Shown: positions 1 through 5,527 of the stretch, piece after piece
How the letters are laid out: each line of letters starts with the position of its first letter
How positions within the stretch are numbered: position 1 is the first letter of the stretch
The notes under the pieces: generated by a model
Told to the model about the DNA's origin: nothing
The model's input: the letters and a program-made list of their open reading frames with translations, nothing else
Databases searched by the model: none
Position numbers and translations under genes: made by a program
Assembly: GCA_012267605.1 (NCBI GenBank)
Contig: JAAXGF010000097.1
Coordinates: forward strand, 1-10,706
Direction: 5' to 3'
DNA from: Alphaproteobacteria bacterium
Lineage (GTDB): Bacteria; Pseudomonadota; Alphaproteobacteria; JAAXGF01
DNA length: 10,706 bases

Positions 1-252
1 CTCGAAGCCCGAAGTGCGCCCGGATAACCGAAATTCACCCCGTAACGATCCCAAATTCCAGAAAATCGCCAAGCCGACCGCAAGACCGGACGAACAACCG
101 ACGTCGCCAGGATCAAATTCATCAGAAATCAGAGTATTTAGAGGTCTCCGATTGGTAATGTAGACCACTTCGTTGTCCGCGCTGGCACCGAGTACACGCG
201 CCAAATGGCGAAATTGAGCCGGGAAATTTTGATGTATAAAGAGAACTTTCAT
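1..252 (-). CDS. Partial glycosyltransferase-like protein (N-terminal 84 codons, runs off left edge)
   Basis: The frame opens at an ATG (complement of 250-252) and stays open for 84 codons to the window edge. It begins MKVLFIHQNFPAQFRHLAR and continues to a strand-like NEVVYITNR. This is the typical first beta-alpha-beta of GT-B glycosyltransferases of the group with an FVHQNFP-type opening, where an N-terminal Rossmann-like domain binds the acceptor. After about residue 37 (from LNTLISDEFD onward) I no longer recognise the family: the usual PG(V/I)-then-HPY segment is absent. The other two frames hit stops within about 11 codons of that point, so the annotated frame is the only continuous one there. 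The remainder may be a divergent, frameshifted or degenerate gene. Only a weak GGCAG-like ribosome site precedes the ATG. It is divergent from hemA. Confidence is fair for the first 37 residues and low for the rest. Confidence 0.42.
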   Translation of the reverse strand, partial: MKVLFIHQNFPAQFRHLARVLGASADNEVVYITNRRPLNTLISDEFDPGDVGCSSGLAVGLAIFWNLGSLRGEFRLSGRTSGFE

Positions 253-488
253 GATCTGCCGTATCCGCCCACAAACCCAAATTCTCAGCGCGATCCACCG
301 TCACAAAAAAATCCGAGTTTGAATCACAGGAAAGAATAATCCCTTAATCGGAGATTGCTGAAGGCAAAAAATTGATTTGGCCCAATACTTTGGCCGCGAG
401 TTTGTGGGATCGGCGAGGGACCAGTAATCCCTCTCCGTTATTCACCCTACCGACGCCCGCAAAAACTGTTAGCGTGCAATTAACTATT

Positions 489-517
489 TTGACCGACCTC
501 TTGGAATCTATTATGTT
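489..517 (+). promoter_or_regulatory. Candidate sigma-70-type promoter of hemA
   Basis: A -35-like TTGACC (489-494) and a -10-like TATGTT (512-517) are separated by exactly 17 bases. A start near 524 would give an untranslated leader of about 115 bases before the hemA ATG. The match to the consensus is good, but promoter use is inferred from sequence only. Confidence 0.5.
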
Positions 518-626
518 TTGTGAAATACGTTGGTCGCTTTGACGGCACCCGAGATGATCATGACGGGATCGACGAAATTGAGGGGTGCCGAGGGGCAGGC
601 TGGTCGGCGGAAAGAGAGATGTTGGC

Positions 627-632
627 AGGAGG
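627..632 (+). promoter_or_regulatory. Shine-Dalgarno site of hemA (decides the start)
   Basis: A perfect AGGAGG lies seven bases upstream of the ATG at 640. The same frame is open back to a GTG at 520, but the 40 extra residues have no likeness to ALA synthases and that GTG has no ribosome site, so 640 is the start. Confidence 0.85.
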
Positions 633-639
633 ACATCCG

Positions 640-1851
640 ATGGATTACGAGGGATTTTTCGCCAAAAAAGTGGCTGGGTTAAAAGACGAGGGCCGTTACA
701 GAATTTTCGCCGAACTAGCCCGCCAGACCGGTCGGTTTCCCATAGCAACGAAACATGGAGACGGGGCGCGGAAGGATATCGTCGTCTGGTGCAGTAACGA
801 TTATCTGGGTATGGGACAGAATTCTGTCGTAATCCAGGCCATGACGGATGCGGTCCAGCTTTACGGCGCGGGCGCGGGCGGGACGCGAAACATATCGGGC
901 ACGTCGCATCCCCTGGTGATGCTCGAAGAGGAAATTGCCGACCTTCACGCCAAATCGTCAGCACTGGTGTTCACCTCAGGGTATATCGCCAACGAGGCCT
1001 CTCTCGGTACCCTCGCCGGGCTGTTGCCCGGGTGTGTGATCTTTTCCGACGCGAAGAACCACGCGTCGATGATCCACGGTATCCGCAGCAGCAAGGCAGA
1101 AAAACGAATCTTCCGCCACAGCGACGTTGCGCAATTGGAATCCCTGCTCAAGGAAGTAGATCCGGACACGCCTAAGCTCATAGCCTTTGAGTCCGTCTAT
1201 TCTATGGACGGAGATATCTCACCGATTGGGGAAATCTGCGACCTCGCCGACGCCTATGGCGCAATAACTTATCTGGACGAAGTCCACGCCGTCGGGCTCT
1301 ATGGGCCGCGGGGTGGTGGTATTGCCGAGGCGCGAGGGCTGATGGACCGAGTGACCGTGATAAACGGCACCTTAGCCAAGGCTTATGGGGTCATGGGAGG
1401 GTATATCGCATCGACTCCGGGTATCGTCGACGCCGTTCGTAGCTTCGCGTCAAGCTTCATATTTACCACCGCACTGCCGCCAGGCGTGGCGGCCGGCGCG
1501 CTCGCCTCAATCCGGCATTTGAAGAGTAGCTCGACCGAACGTCAGCGCCATCAGGAACGAGCTGCGACTCTCAAGCGGCGCTTGGCGGAAGCCGATCTTC
1601 CGGTGATCGATACGGAAAGTCACATCGTGCCCGTGATCGTCGGCGACCCAGTCAAATGTAAACGAGTCACCGACATGTTGATGGCCGAATTCGGCATCTA
1701 CATTCAGCCCATCAACTATCCCACCGTGCCACGCGGAACGGAGCGATTGCGCATCACTCCGAATCCATACCATACGGATGAATTGATGGACGATTTGGTG
1801 ACGGCTTTAACGACCATTTGGCGACGACTAGAGCTTCCACTCGCCGCATAG
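640..1851 (+). CDS. hemA: 5-aminolevulinate synthase
   Basis: A PLP-dependent enzyme of the alpha-oxoamine synthase family. It condenses succinyl-CoA and glycine to 5-aminolevulinate, CO2 and CoA, the first committed step of heme and tetrapyrrole synthesis by the C4 (Shemin) route of alphaproteobacteria. The protein is 403 residues, the usual length. Visible hallmarks are the N-terminal MDYEGFF, then WCSNDYLGMGQ near residue 50, the glycine-rich GAGAGGTRNISG segment, HASMIHGIR, YLDEVHAVGLYGPRGGG with the cofactor-contacting Asp and His, and GTLAKAYGVMGGYIA, in which Lys247 should form the PLP Schiff base (Lys248 in Rhodobacter capsulatus). The C-terminal PTVPRGTERLRITPNP motif is present. The start is set by a perfect ribosome site. 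The gene seems monocistronic, transcribed from its own promoter and converging on nadK. Identification is secure. Confidence 0.97.
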   Translation: MDYEGFFAKKVAGLKDEGRYRIFAELARQTGRFPIATKHGDGARKDIVVWCSNDYLGMGQNSVVIQAMTDAVQLYGAGAGGTRNISGTSHPLVMLEEEIADLHAKSSALVFTSGYIANEASLGTLAGLLPGCVIFSDAKNHASMIHGIRSSKAEKRIFRHSDVAQLESLLKEVDPDTPKLIAFESVYSMDGDISPIGEICDLADAYGAITYLDEVHAVGLYGPRGGGIAEARGLMDRVTVINGTLAKAYGVMGGYIASTPGIVDAVRSFASSFIFTTALPPGVAAGALASIRHLKSSSTERQRHQERAATLKRRLAEADLPVIDTESHIVPVIVGDPVKCKRVTDMLMAEFGIYIQPINYPTVPRGTERLRITPNPYHTDELMDDLVTALTTIWRRLELPLAA

Positions 1852-1917
1852 CCCGTGCCGCCCCAGCCAATTTATTCTCACAGATGGACTGAAGGCCTCA
1901 CGAAAGAACTGCTTCGG

Positions 1918-2685
1918 TCAAGGCGTGAATTGTTCGTGGAGGATGCGTTCCTCGAGATTGTGTTCGGGATCGAAAAGAAGATTAAGCTTGACGTCTCGAT
2001 CCTCGAACACATCCACCGCCATGACCTGGCGCACCTCGGCATAGTCGGCGACGGCACTGACCGGACGTTTCATCGCCTCAATGATTTCGAATCTGACGCT
2101 TGCCGCTGACGGCAGAAGCGCGCCGCGCCAACGCCGGGGCCGAAAGGCGCTTATCGGCGTTAGCGCCAGCACATGCGCCCCGACCGGAACGATCGGGCCG
2201 TGGGCGGACAAGTTGTAGGCCGTGCTTCCAGCTGGTGTAGACAACAGCACACCGTCGCAAATCAATTCTGGGACGCGTTCCTTACCGTCGATAAGAATCT
2301 TGATTTTCGCCGCCTGCCGAGTTTCCCGTAAAAGCGACACCTCGTTAATGGCCAATGCCTCGTGCCGCGAGTGACCGGCGCCTTCGGCCCTCATGCGCAA
2401 GGGATGCAACACCGTGGGTTCGCACCGCTCAAGCCGTTCGACGAGATCGAATTCATTATAACTGTTCATCAGAAAGCCCACGGTTCCGCGGTGCATTCCG
2501 TATATCGGCACCTCCCGCGTGATAAACCGATGCAGGGTTTCCAACATGAAACCGTCGCCACCCAGGGCCACAATTACGTCGGCTTTTTCAGGGTCGTGGT
2601 TGCCGTACCGCTTGCGCATTTTCTTGACCGCCCTTTGCGGTTTCGGCGCTTCGCTGGCGACAAATCCAATCGTATTGATCTTCAT
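1918..2685 (-). CDS. nadK: NAD kinase
   Basis: Phosphorylates NAD to NADP in the cytoplasm using ATP or polyphosphate, supplying the NADP pool. The 255-residue length is that of the short alphaproteobacterial enzymes. Family marks are the GGDG motif (residues 42-45, with Asp44 the likely catalytic acid) in VIVALGGDGFMLETLH, the RGTVGFLMN loop, the NE motif (Asn114-Glu115) in ALAINEVSLLR, DGVLLSTPAGSTAYNLSAHG in the NAD-binding region, SAFRPRRWRG, and the C-terminal LLFDPEHNLEERIL. The start chosen is MKINTIGF, preceded by a purine-rich GGGGGAGGGGA ribosome site. The frame is open 34 codons further upstream, but that extension does not look like NAD kinase. It lies 139 bases downstream of moaA on the same strand and could be co-transcribed or use its own promoter. 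Confidence 0.96.
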   Translation of the reverse strand: MKINTIGFVASEAPKPQRAVKKMRKRYGNHDPEKADVIVALGGDGFMLETLHRFITREVPIYGMHRGTVGFLMNSYNEFDLVERLERCEPTVLHPLRMRAEGAGHSRHEALAINEVSLLRETRQAAKIKILIDGKERVPELICDGVLLSTPAGSTAYNLSAHGPIVPVGAHVLALTPISAFRPRRWRGALLPSAASVRFEIIEAMKRPVSAVADYAEVRQVMAVDVFEDRDVKLNLLFDPEHNLEERILHEQFTP

Positions 2686-2746
2686 TCCCCTCCCCCAATT
2701 GGTTGACCCACGCTTCGCAGCAGGTGCGGAGATCCCTCTCACGGTC

Positions 2747-2752
2747 AGTATA
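2747..2752 (-). promoter_or_regulatory. Possible -10 element ahead of nadK
   Basis: The minus strand reads TATACT here, a strong -10 match about 62 bases upstream of the nadK ATG in the moaA-nadK gap. The hexamer 17 bases further upstream is a poor -35, and no extended -10 TG is present, so this is only a candidate. Confidence 0.25.
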
Positions 2753-2824
2753 GCGGCTGTGATCGGCACCGCTACCGGCAACCGCACCGCCCAGCGTTTT
2801 AGAAATGCTCGGGAGGATTCTCGA

Positions 2825-3808
2825 TCACCCCCCTGTCAAATTCATATGACGGGCCAACGCGGGTTGCCGGCGCTCGATCAGGAAATCGTGCCCGTGCGGC
2901 TTTCTTTGAATGGCGTTCTTAATCGCGGCAACAAGATGTTCGTCCTCCCGATGGGCACGCAACACTTCCCGTAGATCGGCGTTATTTTCTTGTCCCAGGC
3001 ACAGGTAAAGCCTTCCGGTGCACGTCAGCCGAACCCGGTTACAGGATTCGCAAAAGTTGTGGGTAAGCGGCGTGATAAACCCTATTCGCCCCCCCGTTTC
3101 CCTGACGTTTACATACCGGGCGGGACCGCCACTACGATGTTCCGACTGTTCAAAGGTCCAGCGCGTTTGCAAATCGGCGCGAACCCTCGATAAGGGCAAA
3201 TACTGGTTGGAGCGCGATTCATCGATCGCGCCGAGAGGCATTGTCTCGATGAACGTTAGATCGAAACCCTTGTCGCCGCACCAGCGGATCATACGGTCGA
3301 ACTCGTCATCGTTAGTAGCGCGCAACGCCACCATGTTGATCTTAATTCGTAGACCGGCGCGTTGGGCGGCGAATATCCCTCGCAACACCGCATCAAGGTT
3401 TCCGGTGCGGGTAATGGCCCGGAAGCGGGACGCATCGAGGGTGTCCAGTGAAACGTTAATGCGTCGAATGCCTGCATCAAAAAGTGCGGGGGCGTAGCGC
3501 GCAAGCTGGGTACCGTTTGTGGTCATCGTCAACTCGTCGAGATCACCCACACCAATGTGGCGGCCAAGGCTCTTGATGAGTCCCAGAACGCCTCGACGCA
3601 CCAACGGTTCACCACCCGTCACCCGCAGCTTGCGTACACCCAGACCAATGAAGGCGCTGCACAGTCGATCAAGTTCCTCCAAGCTAAGAACATCGGCCTT
3701 TGGCAGGAATTTCATCGCCGTAGGCATGCAGTACACGCACCGCAAATCGCAGCGGTCGGTAACCGAAACACGCAGATAGGTGATGTGTCTGCCAAACGGA
3801 TCGATCAT
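2825..3808 (-). CDS. moaA: GTP 3',8-cyclase (molybdenum cofactor biosynthesis protein A)
   Basis: A radical SAM enzyme that converts GTP to 3',8-cyclo-7,8-dihydro-GTP, the first step of molybdopterin synthesis (completed to cPMP by MoaC). At 327 residues it matches the family length. The N-terminal CX3CX2C cluster motif is Cys20, Cys24 and Cys27 (CDLRCVYC). The radical-SAM GGEP follows in RVTGGEPLVRRG. The second 4Fe-4S cluster is bound by Cys253, Cys256 and Cys270 in CX2CX13C spacing (FCESCNRVRL...LYLCLG). The protein ends in Gly-Gly (MNLTGG), the conserved tail reaching into the active site. No alternative in-frame start exists close upstream, and the ribosome site is weak. No other moa gene is in the window, so the partner genes must lie elsewhere. 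Confidence 0.96.
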   Translation of the reverse strand: MIDPFGRHITYLRVSVTDRCDLRCVYCMPTAMKFLPKADVLSLEELDRLCSAFIGLGVRKLRVTGGEPLVRRGVLGLIKSLGRHIGVGDLDELTMTTNGTQLARYAPALFDAGIRRINVSLDTLDASRFRAITRTGNLDAVLRGIFAAQRAGLRIKINMVALRATNDDEFDRMIRWCGDKGFDLTFIETMPLGAIDESRSNQYLPLSRVRADLQTRWTFEQSEHRSGGPARYVNVRETGGRIGFITPLTHNFCESCNRVRLTCTGRLYLCLGQENNADLREVLRAHREDEHLVAAIKNAIQRKPHGHDFLIERRQPALARHMNLTGG

Positions 3809-3858
3809 GGACGCATTGACATGAGCTACAGAAACCTAATGCAACGAGGACGGTTCAC

Positions 3859-3886
3859 CAGATACTTCAAGGACCGAAAAAATCAA
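3859..3886 (-). promoter_or_regulatory. Possible moaA promoter
   Basis: On the minus strand TTGATT (complement of 3881-3886) and TATCTG (complement of 3859-3864) are 16 bases apart. A start near 3852 would leave a leader of about 44 bases before the moaA ATG. It lies in the AT-rich 124-base gap after the ankyrin gene. The match is moderate. Confidence 0.3.
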
Positions 3887-3932
3887 AGTCTAAAAAGAGA
3901 TAAACACGAAACCGTGACCACCGTGGGTTCTG

Positions 3933-4394
3933 TCACTCGGCACCATGTCGCCGCAACAACTCCATGATCGCGATGAACTTTTTCTCGCCGAATGCGAGTT
4001 TGATGCTTGCCAAACGAAGCGGCGTCATTCCCGCCGGATCCTGAGCATTGGGGTCGGCGCCATTCTTGATCAGGAACTCGACCAGGTCCAGGTGCCCCCG
4101 GTACGCCGCAATATGAAGAGCTGTCAATCCTCCTTGCAAAGACGGTTTGTCAACCTCCGCACCGTTGGCGAGAAGCACCTTGGCGACCGCCAAGCGCCCT
4201 TTATCGGCAGCCCGATGCAATGCCGTGTTGCCGAAAAAATCCGCCTGATCGACCGGCAAACCTGAATCAATGAGTTCCTGGACTCGCTCGGCGTCACCGC
4301 CCTCGGCGGCCTCTTGCAACGTCTCGGCCATGCCACCGCCGGCAAAACCGCAAACTAGCAAGCAAGAAATTAAGATGTATCGATAATAAGTCAT
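3933..4394 (-). CDS. Secreted ankyrin-repeat protein
   Basis: A 153-residue protein with an N-terminal Sec-type signal peptide: one early arginine, a hydrophobic stretch (YILISCLLVCGFAGG), and a likely cleavage after Met-Ala at residue 23 (GGMA|ET). The remainder is almost entirely ankyrin repeats, about four: a degenerate first repeat near residues 26-52 (LQEAAEGGDAERVQELIDSG), then GNTALHRAADKGRLAVAKVL, GLTALHIAAYRGHLDLVEFL, and a last one beginning GMTPLRLAS. Ankyrin repeats bind proteins; a periplasmic partner is inferred, but none can be named. The cysteine near the signal core is not in a good lipobox, so a soluble periplasmic protein is more likely than a lipoprotein. It lies 41 bases downstream of the DUF3553 gene and may be co-transcribed with it. 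The ribosome site is weak. Confidence 0.88.
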   Translation of the reverse strand: MTYYRYILISCLLVCGFAGGGMAETLQEAAEGGDAERVQELIDSGLPVDQADFFGNTALHRAADKGRLAVAKVLLANGAEVDKPSLQGGLTALHIAAYRGHLDLVEFLIKNGADPNAQDPAGMTPLRLASIKLAFGEKKFIAIMELLRRHGAE

Positions 4395-4435
4395 TTCACA
4401 ATTACCAGGGAAATAGAATCATAATTCCGTATACA

Positions 4436-4612
4436 TCACTCATAATCTTCAATAATCGATAACTCAATCACACTTGCATTTATAGATTTCTTGCCAGCAT
4501 TTTCAAAGTTAACTGTGACACGATCGTTGATCACTGACTGAACCTGGCCGACACCCCAATCGAGTTGGTCAGGATGACGTACCATCGCGCCCGGAACAAG
4601 ACGGGTGTCCAT
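4436..4612 (-). CDS. Small DUF3553-type protein (58 residues)
   Basis: This short frame begins MDTRLVPGAMVRHPDQLDWG and ends ELSIIEDYE before TGA. The pattern of G-MVRHP, then WG-GQVQS, then VTVNFENAGKK matches my memory of DUF3553, a family of very short, mostly beta proteins found mainly in alphaproteobacteria and sometimes fused to larger proteins; its function is not established to my knowledge. The sequence resembles a small SH3/CarD-like barrel, which would suit nucleic-acid or protein binding, but that is inference. A good AAGAGAGGT ribosome site lies directly upstream of the ATG, which supports a real gene. It is divergent from chpT and precedes the ankyrin gene on the same strand. 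Confidence 0.85.
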   Translation of the reverse strand: MDTRLVPGAMVRHPDQLDWGVGQVQSVINDRVTVNFENAGKKSINASVIELSIIEDYE

Positions 4613-4717
4613 AATGTACCTCTCTTCCCGCTCCCCAAAACAATGCCGAATTCGGTCTATTCATAGATACACGGCACAGAAATGTGTCTGCGAATTGCAA
4701 GGACAATAAGGTGTCAG

Positions 4718-4726
4718 TGGTATACT
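4718..4726 (+). promoter_or_regulatory. Candidate extended -10 promoter of chpT
   Basis: TGG followed by TATACT gives an extended -10 element (TGnTATACT). The only -35-like hexamer nearby (TTGCAA, 4695-4700) is 20 bases upstream, too far for ideal spacing, which fits a promoter relying on the extended -10. Transcription would start near 4733, about 28 bases before chpT, and may feed the whole chpT-che block. Confidence 0.45.
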
Positions 4727-4760
4727 GTCTCCAAGTTTACAAATCACAAGCTGAATTCTC

Positions 4761-5396
4761 ATGAATGATTTACACCTTACTTCACTGTTGTGTGCGCGCC
4801 TTTGCCATGAATTGGTAAGCCCTATCGCAGCAATCAACAATGGATTGGAGCTGCTCGCCGGCGATCCGGATTTTCGCGACGAGGCGATGAAGCTCCTGAC
4901 CCACAGCGCATCGGAGGTTGCTCGCCGACTCCAGTTCTTGCGTAGTGCCTACGGAACTGCCAGCGGTTCAGTTGCGGATCAATCCCTCGAAGAGGCACTC
5001 GGACTGGCGAGAACATTTTTTTCTGACGAAAAGTATGAGGTGATTGCGCCATCTGCCGGACTCGAGGACGCGCCCAAGGGATACACGCAGCTGGCACTGA
5101 ACTTGATCTTGTGCGTCACCGAGGCGCTTCCTCGCGGCGGACGTATAGAGATTGGACCGACACAGTCGCTGGACCGACCCGGCTTGATCGCGCGGGGGCA
5201 CGGGGCGAAGATCAAGGCCGACGAACAGTTCCGCCGATGCCTTACCGATGAAATAAATCCTCTCGATGCTGATCCGCGCACGGTTCAACCCCTGTTCACA
5301 GCACGTTTGGCCGCTTCATTGCGCGGTTCCCTGCGCCTCGCGACAAACAGCGAAACCGCGTTGGAAATTGTCTTTCTACGCAATAGGAATGATTAA
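4761..5396 (+). CDS. chpT: ChpT-type histidine phosphotransferase
   Basis: A 211-residue protein of the HPTransfase/ChpT family. In Caulobacter, ChpT takes phosphate from the receiver domain of CckA and passes it to CtrA and CpdR, controlling the cell cycle; in many other alphaproteobacteria the same relay controls flagellar and motility genes. The H-box is near the N-terminus: CHELVSPIAAINNGLELL, with His16 the likely phospho-acceptor. A second helix (EVARRLQFLRSAYG) would complete the dimerising bundle. The C-terminal half (from about residue 75, with YTQLALNLILCVTEALPRGG) corresponds to the degenerate ATPase-like domain, without the nucleotide-binding motifs of a true kinase. It precedes cheA in the same direction with a 131-base gap. 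The ribosome site is poor, and the start is supported by the family's short N-terminus. Whether it serves CtrA, the CheA receiver or both cannot be read from the sequence. Confidence 0.88.
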   Translation: MNDLHLTSLLCARLCHELVSPIAAINNGLELLAGDPDFRDEAMKLLTHSASEVARRLQFLRSAYGTASGSVADQSLEEALGLARTFFSDEKYEVIAPSAGLEDAPKGYTQLALNLILCVTEALPRGGRIEIGPTQSLDRPGLIARGHGAKIKADEQFRRCLTDEINPLDADPRTVQPLFTARLAASLRGSLRLATNSETALEIVFLRNRND

Positions 5397-5527
5397 TTTC
5401 GGGGCTCGCCGCCAATCATACGTCGATTCATTTGTTTTTAATCACTGTCCCGCACATTTCTCTCATAGTCGCTCATGGTGACGGCATTTCGCCAAGGTCG
5501 CCATGACTGATAGCAGGGGATTTGCGC
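5397..5527 (+). other. chpT-cheA intergenic region
   Basis: A 131-base gap, longer than the other gaps in the block. It contains a T-rich stretch (5431-5439) and, at its right end, the cheA ribosome site. I found no convincing promoter, terminator hairpin or TTAA-N7-TTAA CtrA site here, so read-through from chpT into cheA is plausible but not shown. Confidence 0.4.
5515..5520 (+). promoter_or_regulatory. Shine-Dalgarno site of cheA (decides the start)
   Basis: AGGGGA lies seven bases upstream of the ATG at 5528. A TTG two codons earlier (5522) is in frame but too close to the ribosome site, so the protein should begin MDDLLSEFL. Confidence 0.75.

Larger units (their letters stand above)
253..639. 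other. Intergenic region between the divergent left-edge gene and hemA
   Basis: This 387-base stretch is AT-richer than its surroundings in its left two thirds, including an A7 run near 305. It holds no convincing gene: the open frames crossing it on either strand are short or are antisense to hemA, and none shows a protein motif. It contains the hemA promoter candidate near 489-517 and the hemA Shine-Dalgarno at 627-632. I saw no riboswitch-like structure or clear transcription-factor palindrome. Confidence 0.6.

Noticed and set aside
345..360. A CtrA-box-like TTAA-N7-TTGC upstream of hemA
   Set aside because: The second half matches only partly, and hemA is not an obvious target. No full TTAA-N7-TTAA was seen near chpT or cheA.
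372..387. An FNR/FnrL-like site (TTGAT-N4-CCCAA) upstream of hemA
   Set aside because: Only one half-site matches the TTGAT-N4-ATCAA consensus. It is too weak to call.
520..639. A 40-residue N-terminal extension of HemA from a GTG
   Set aside because: It does not resemble ALA synthases, has no ribosome site and overlaps the probable -10/transcription start. The ATG at 640 has a perfect AGGAGG.
344..964. A 206-codon open frame on the minus strand overlapping the hemA promoter and the first 325 bases of hemA
   Set aside because: Its residues are Arg/Pro/Ser-rich with no motif. It is antisense to a secure gene and has no plausible ribosome site.
2686..2787. A 34-residue upstream extension of NAD kinase
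   Set aside because: The family begins at MKINTIGF, which has its own purine-rich ribosome site. The extension overlaps the likely promoter.
2519..2974. A 151-codon plus-strand frame across the nadK start and the moaA end
   Set aside because: It is a shadow of two well-identified minus-strand genes and shows no motif of its own.
3905..3940. A possible terminator hairpin (GTGAC...GTCAC) after the ankyrin gene, followed by T-rich sequence on the minus strand
   Set aside because: The outer stem is only five pairs with an internal mismatch loop, it overlaps the stop codon, and the T-tract is interrupted.
4347..4394. A lipobox in the ankyrin protein signal peptide (LLVC)
   Set aside because: The residue before Cys is Val, not Gly, Ala or Ser. 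A signal peptidase I site after GGMA fits better.
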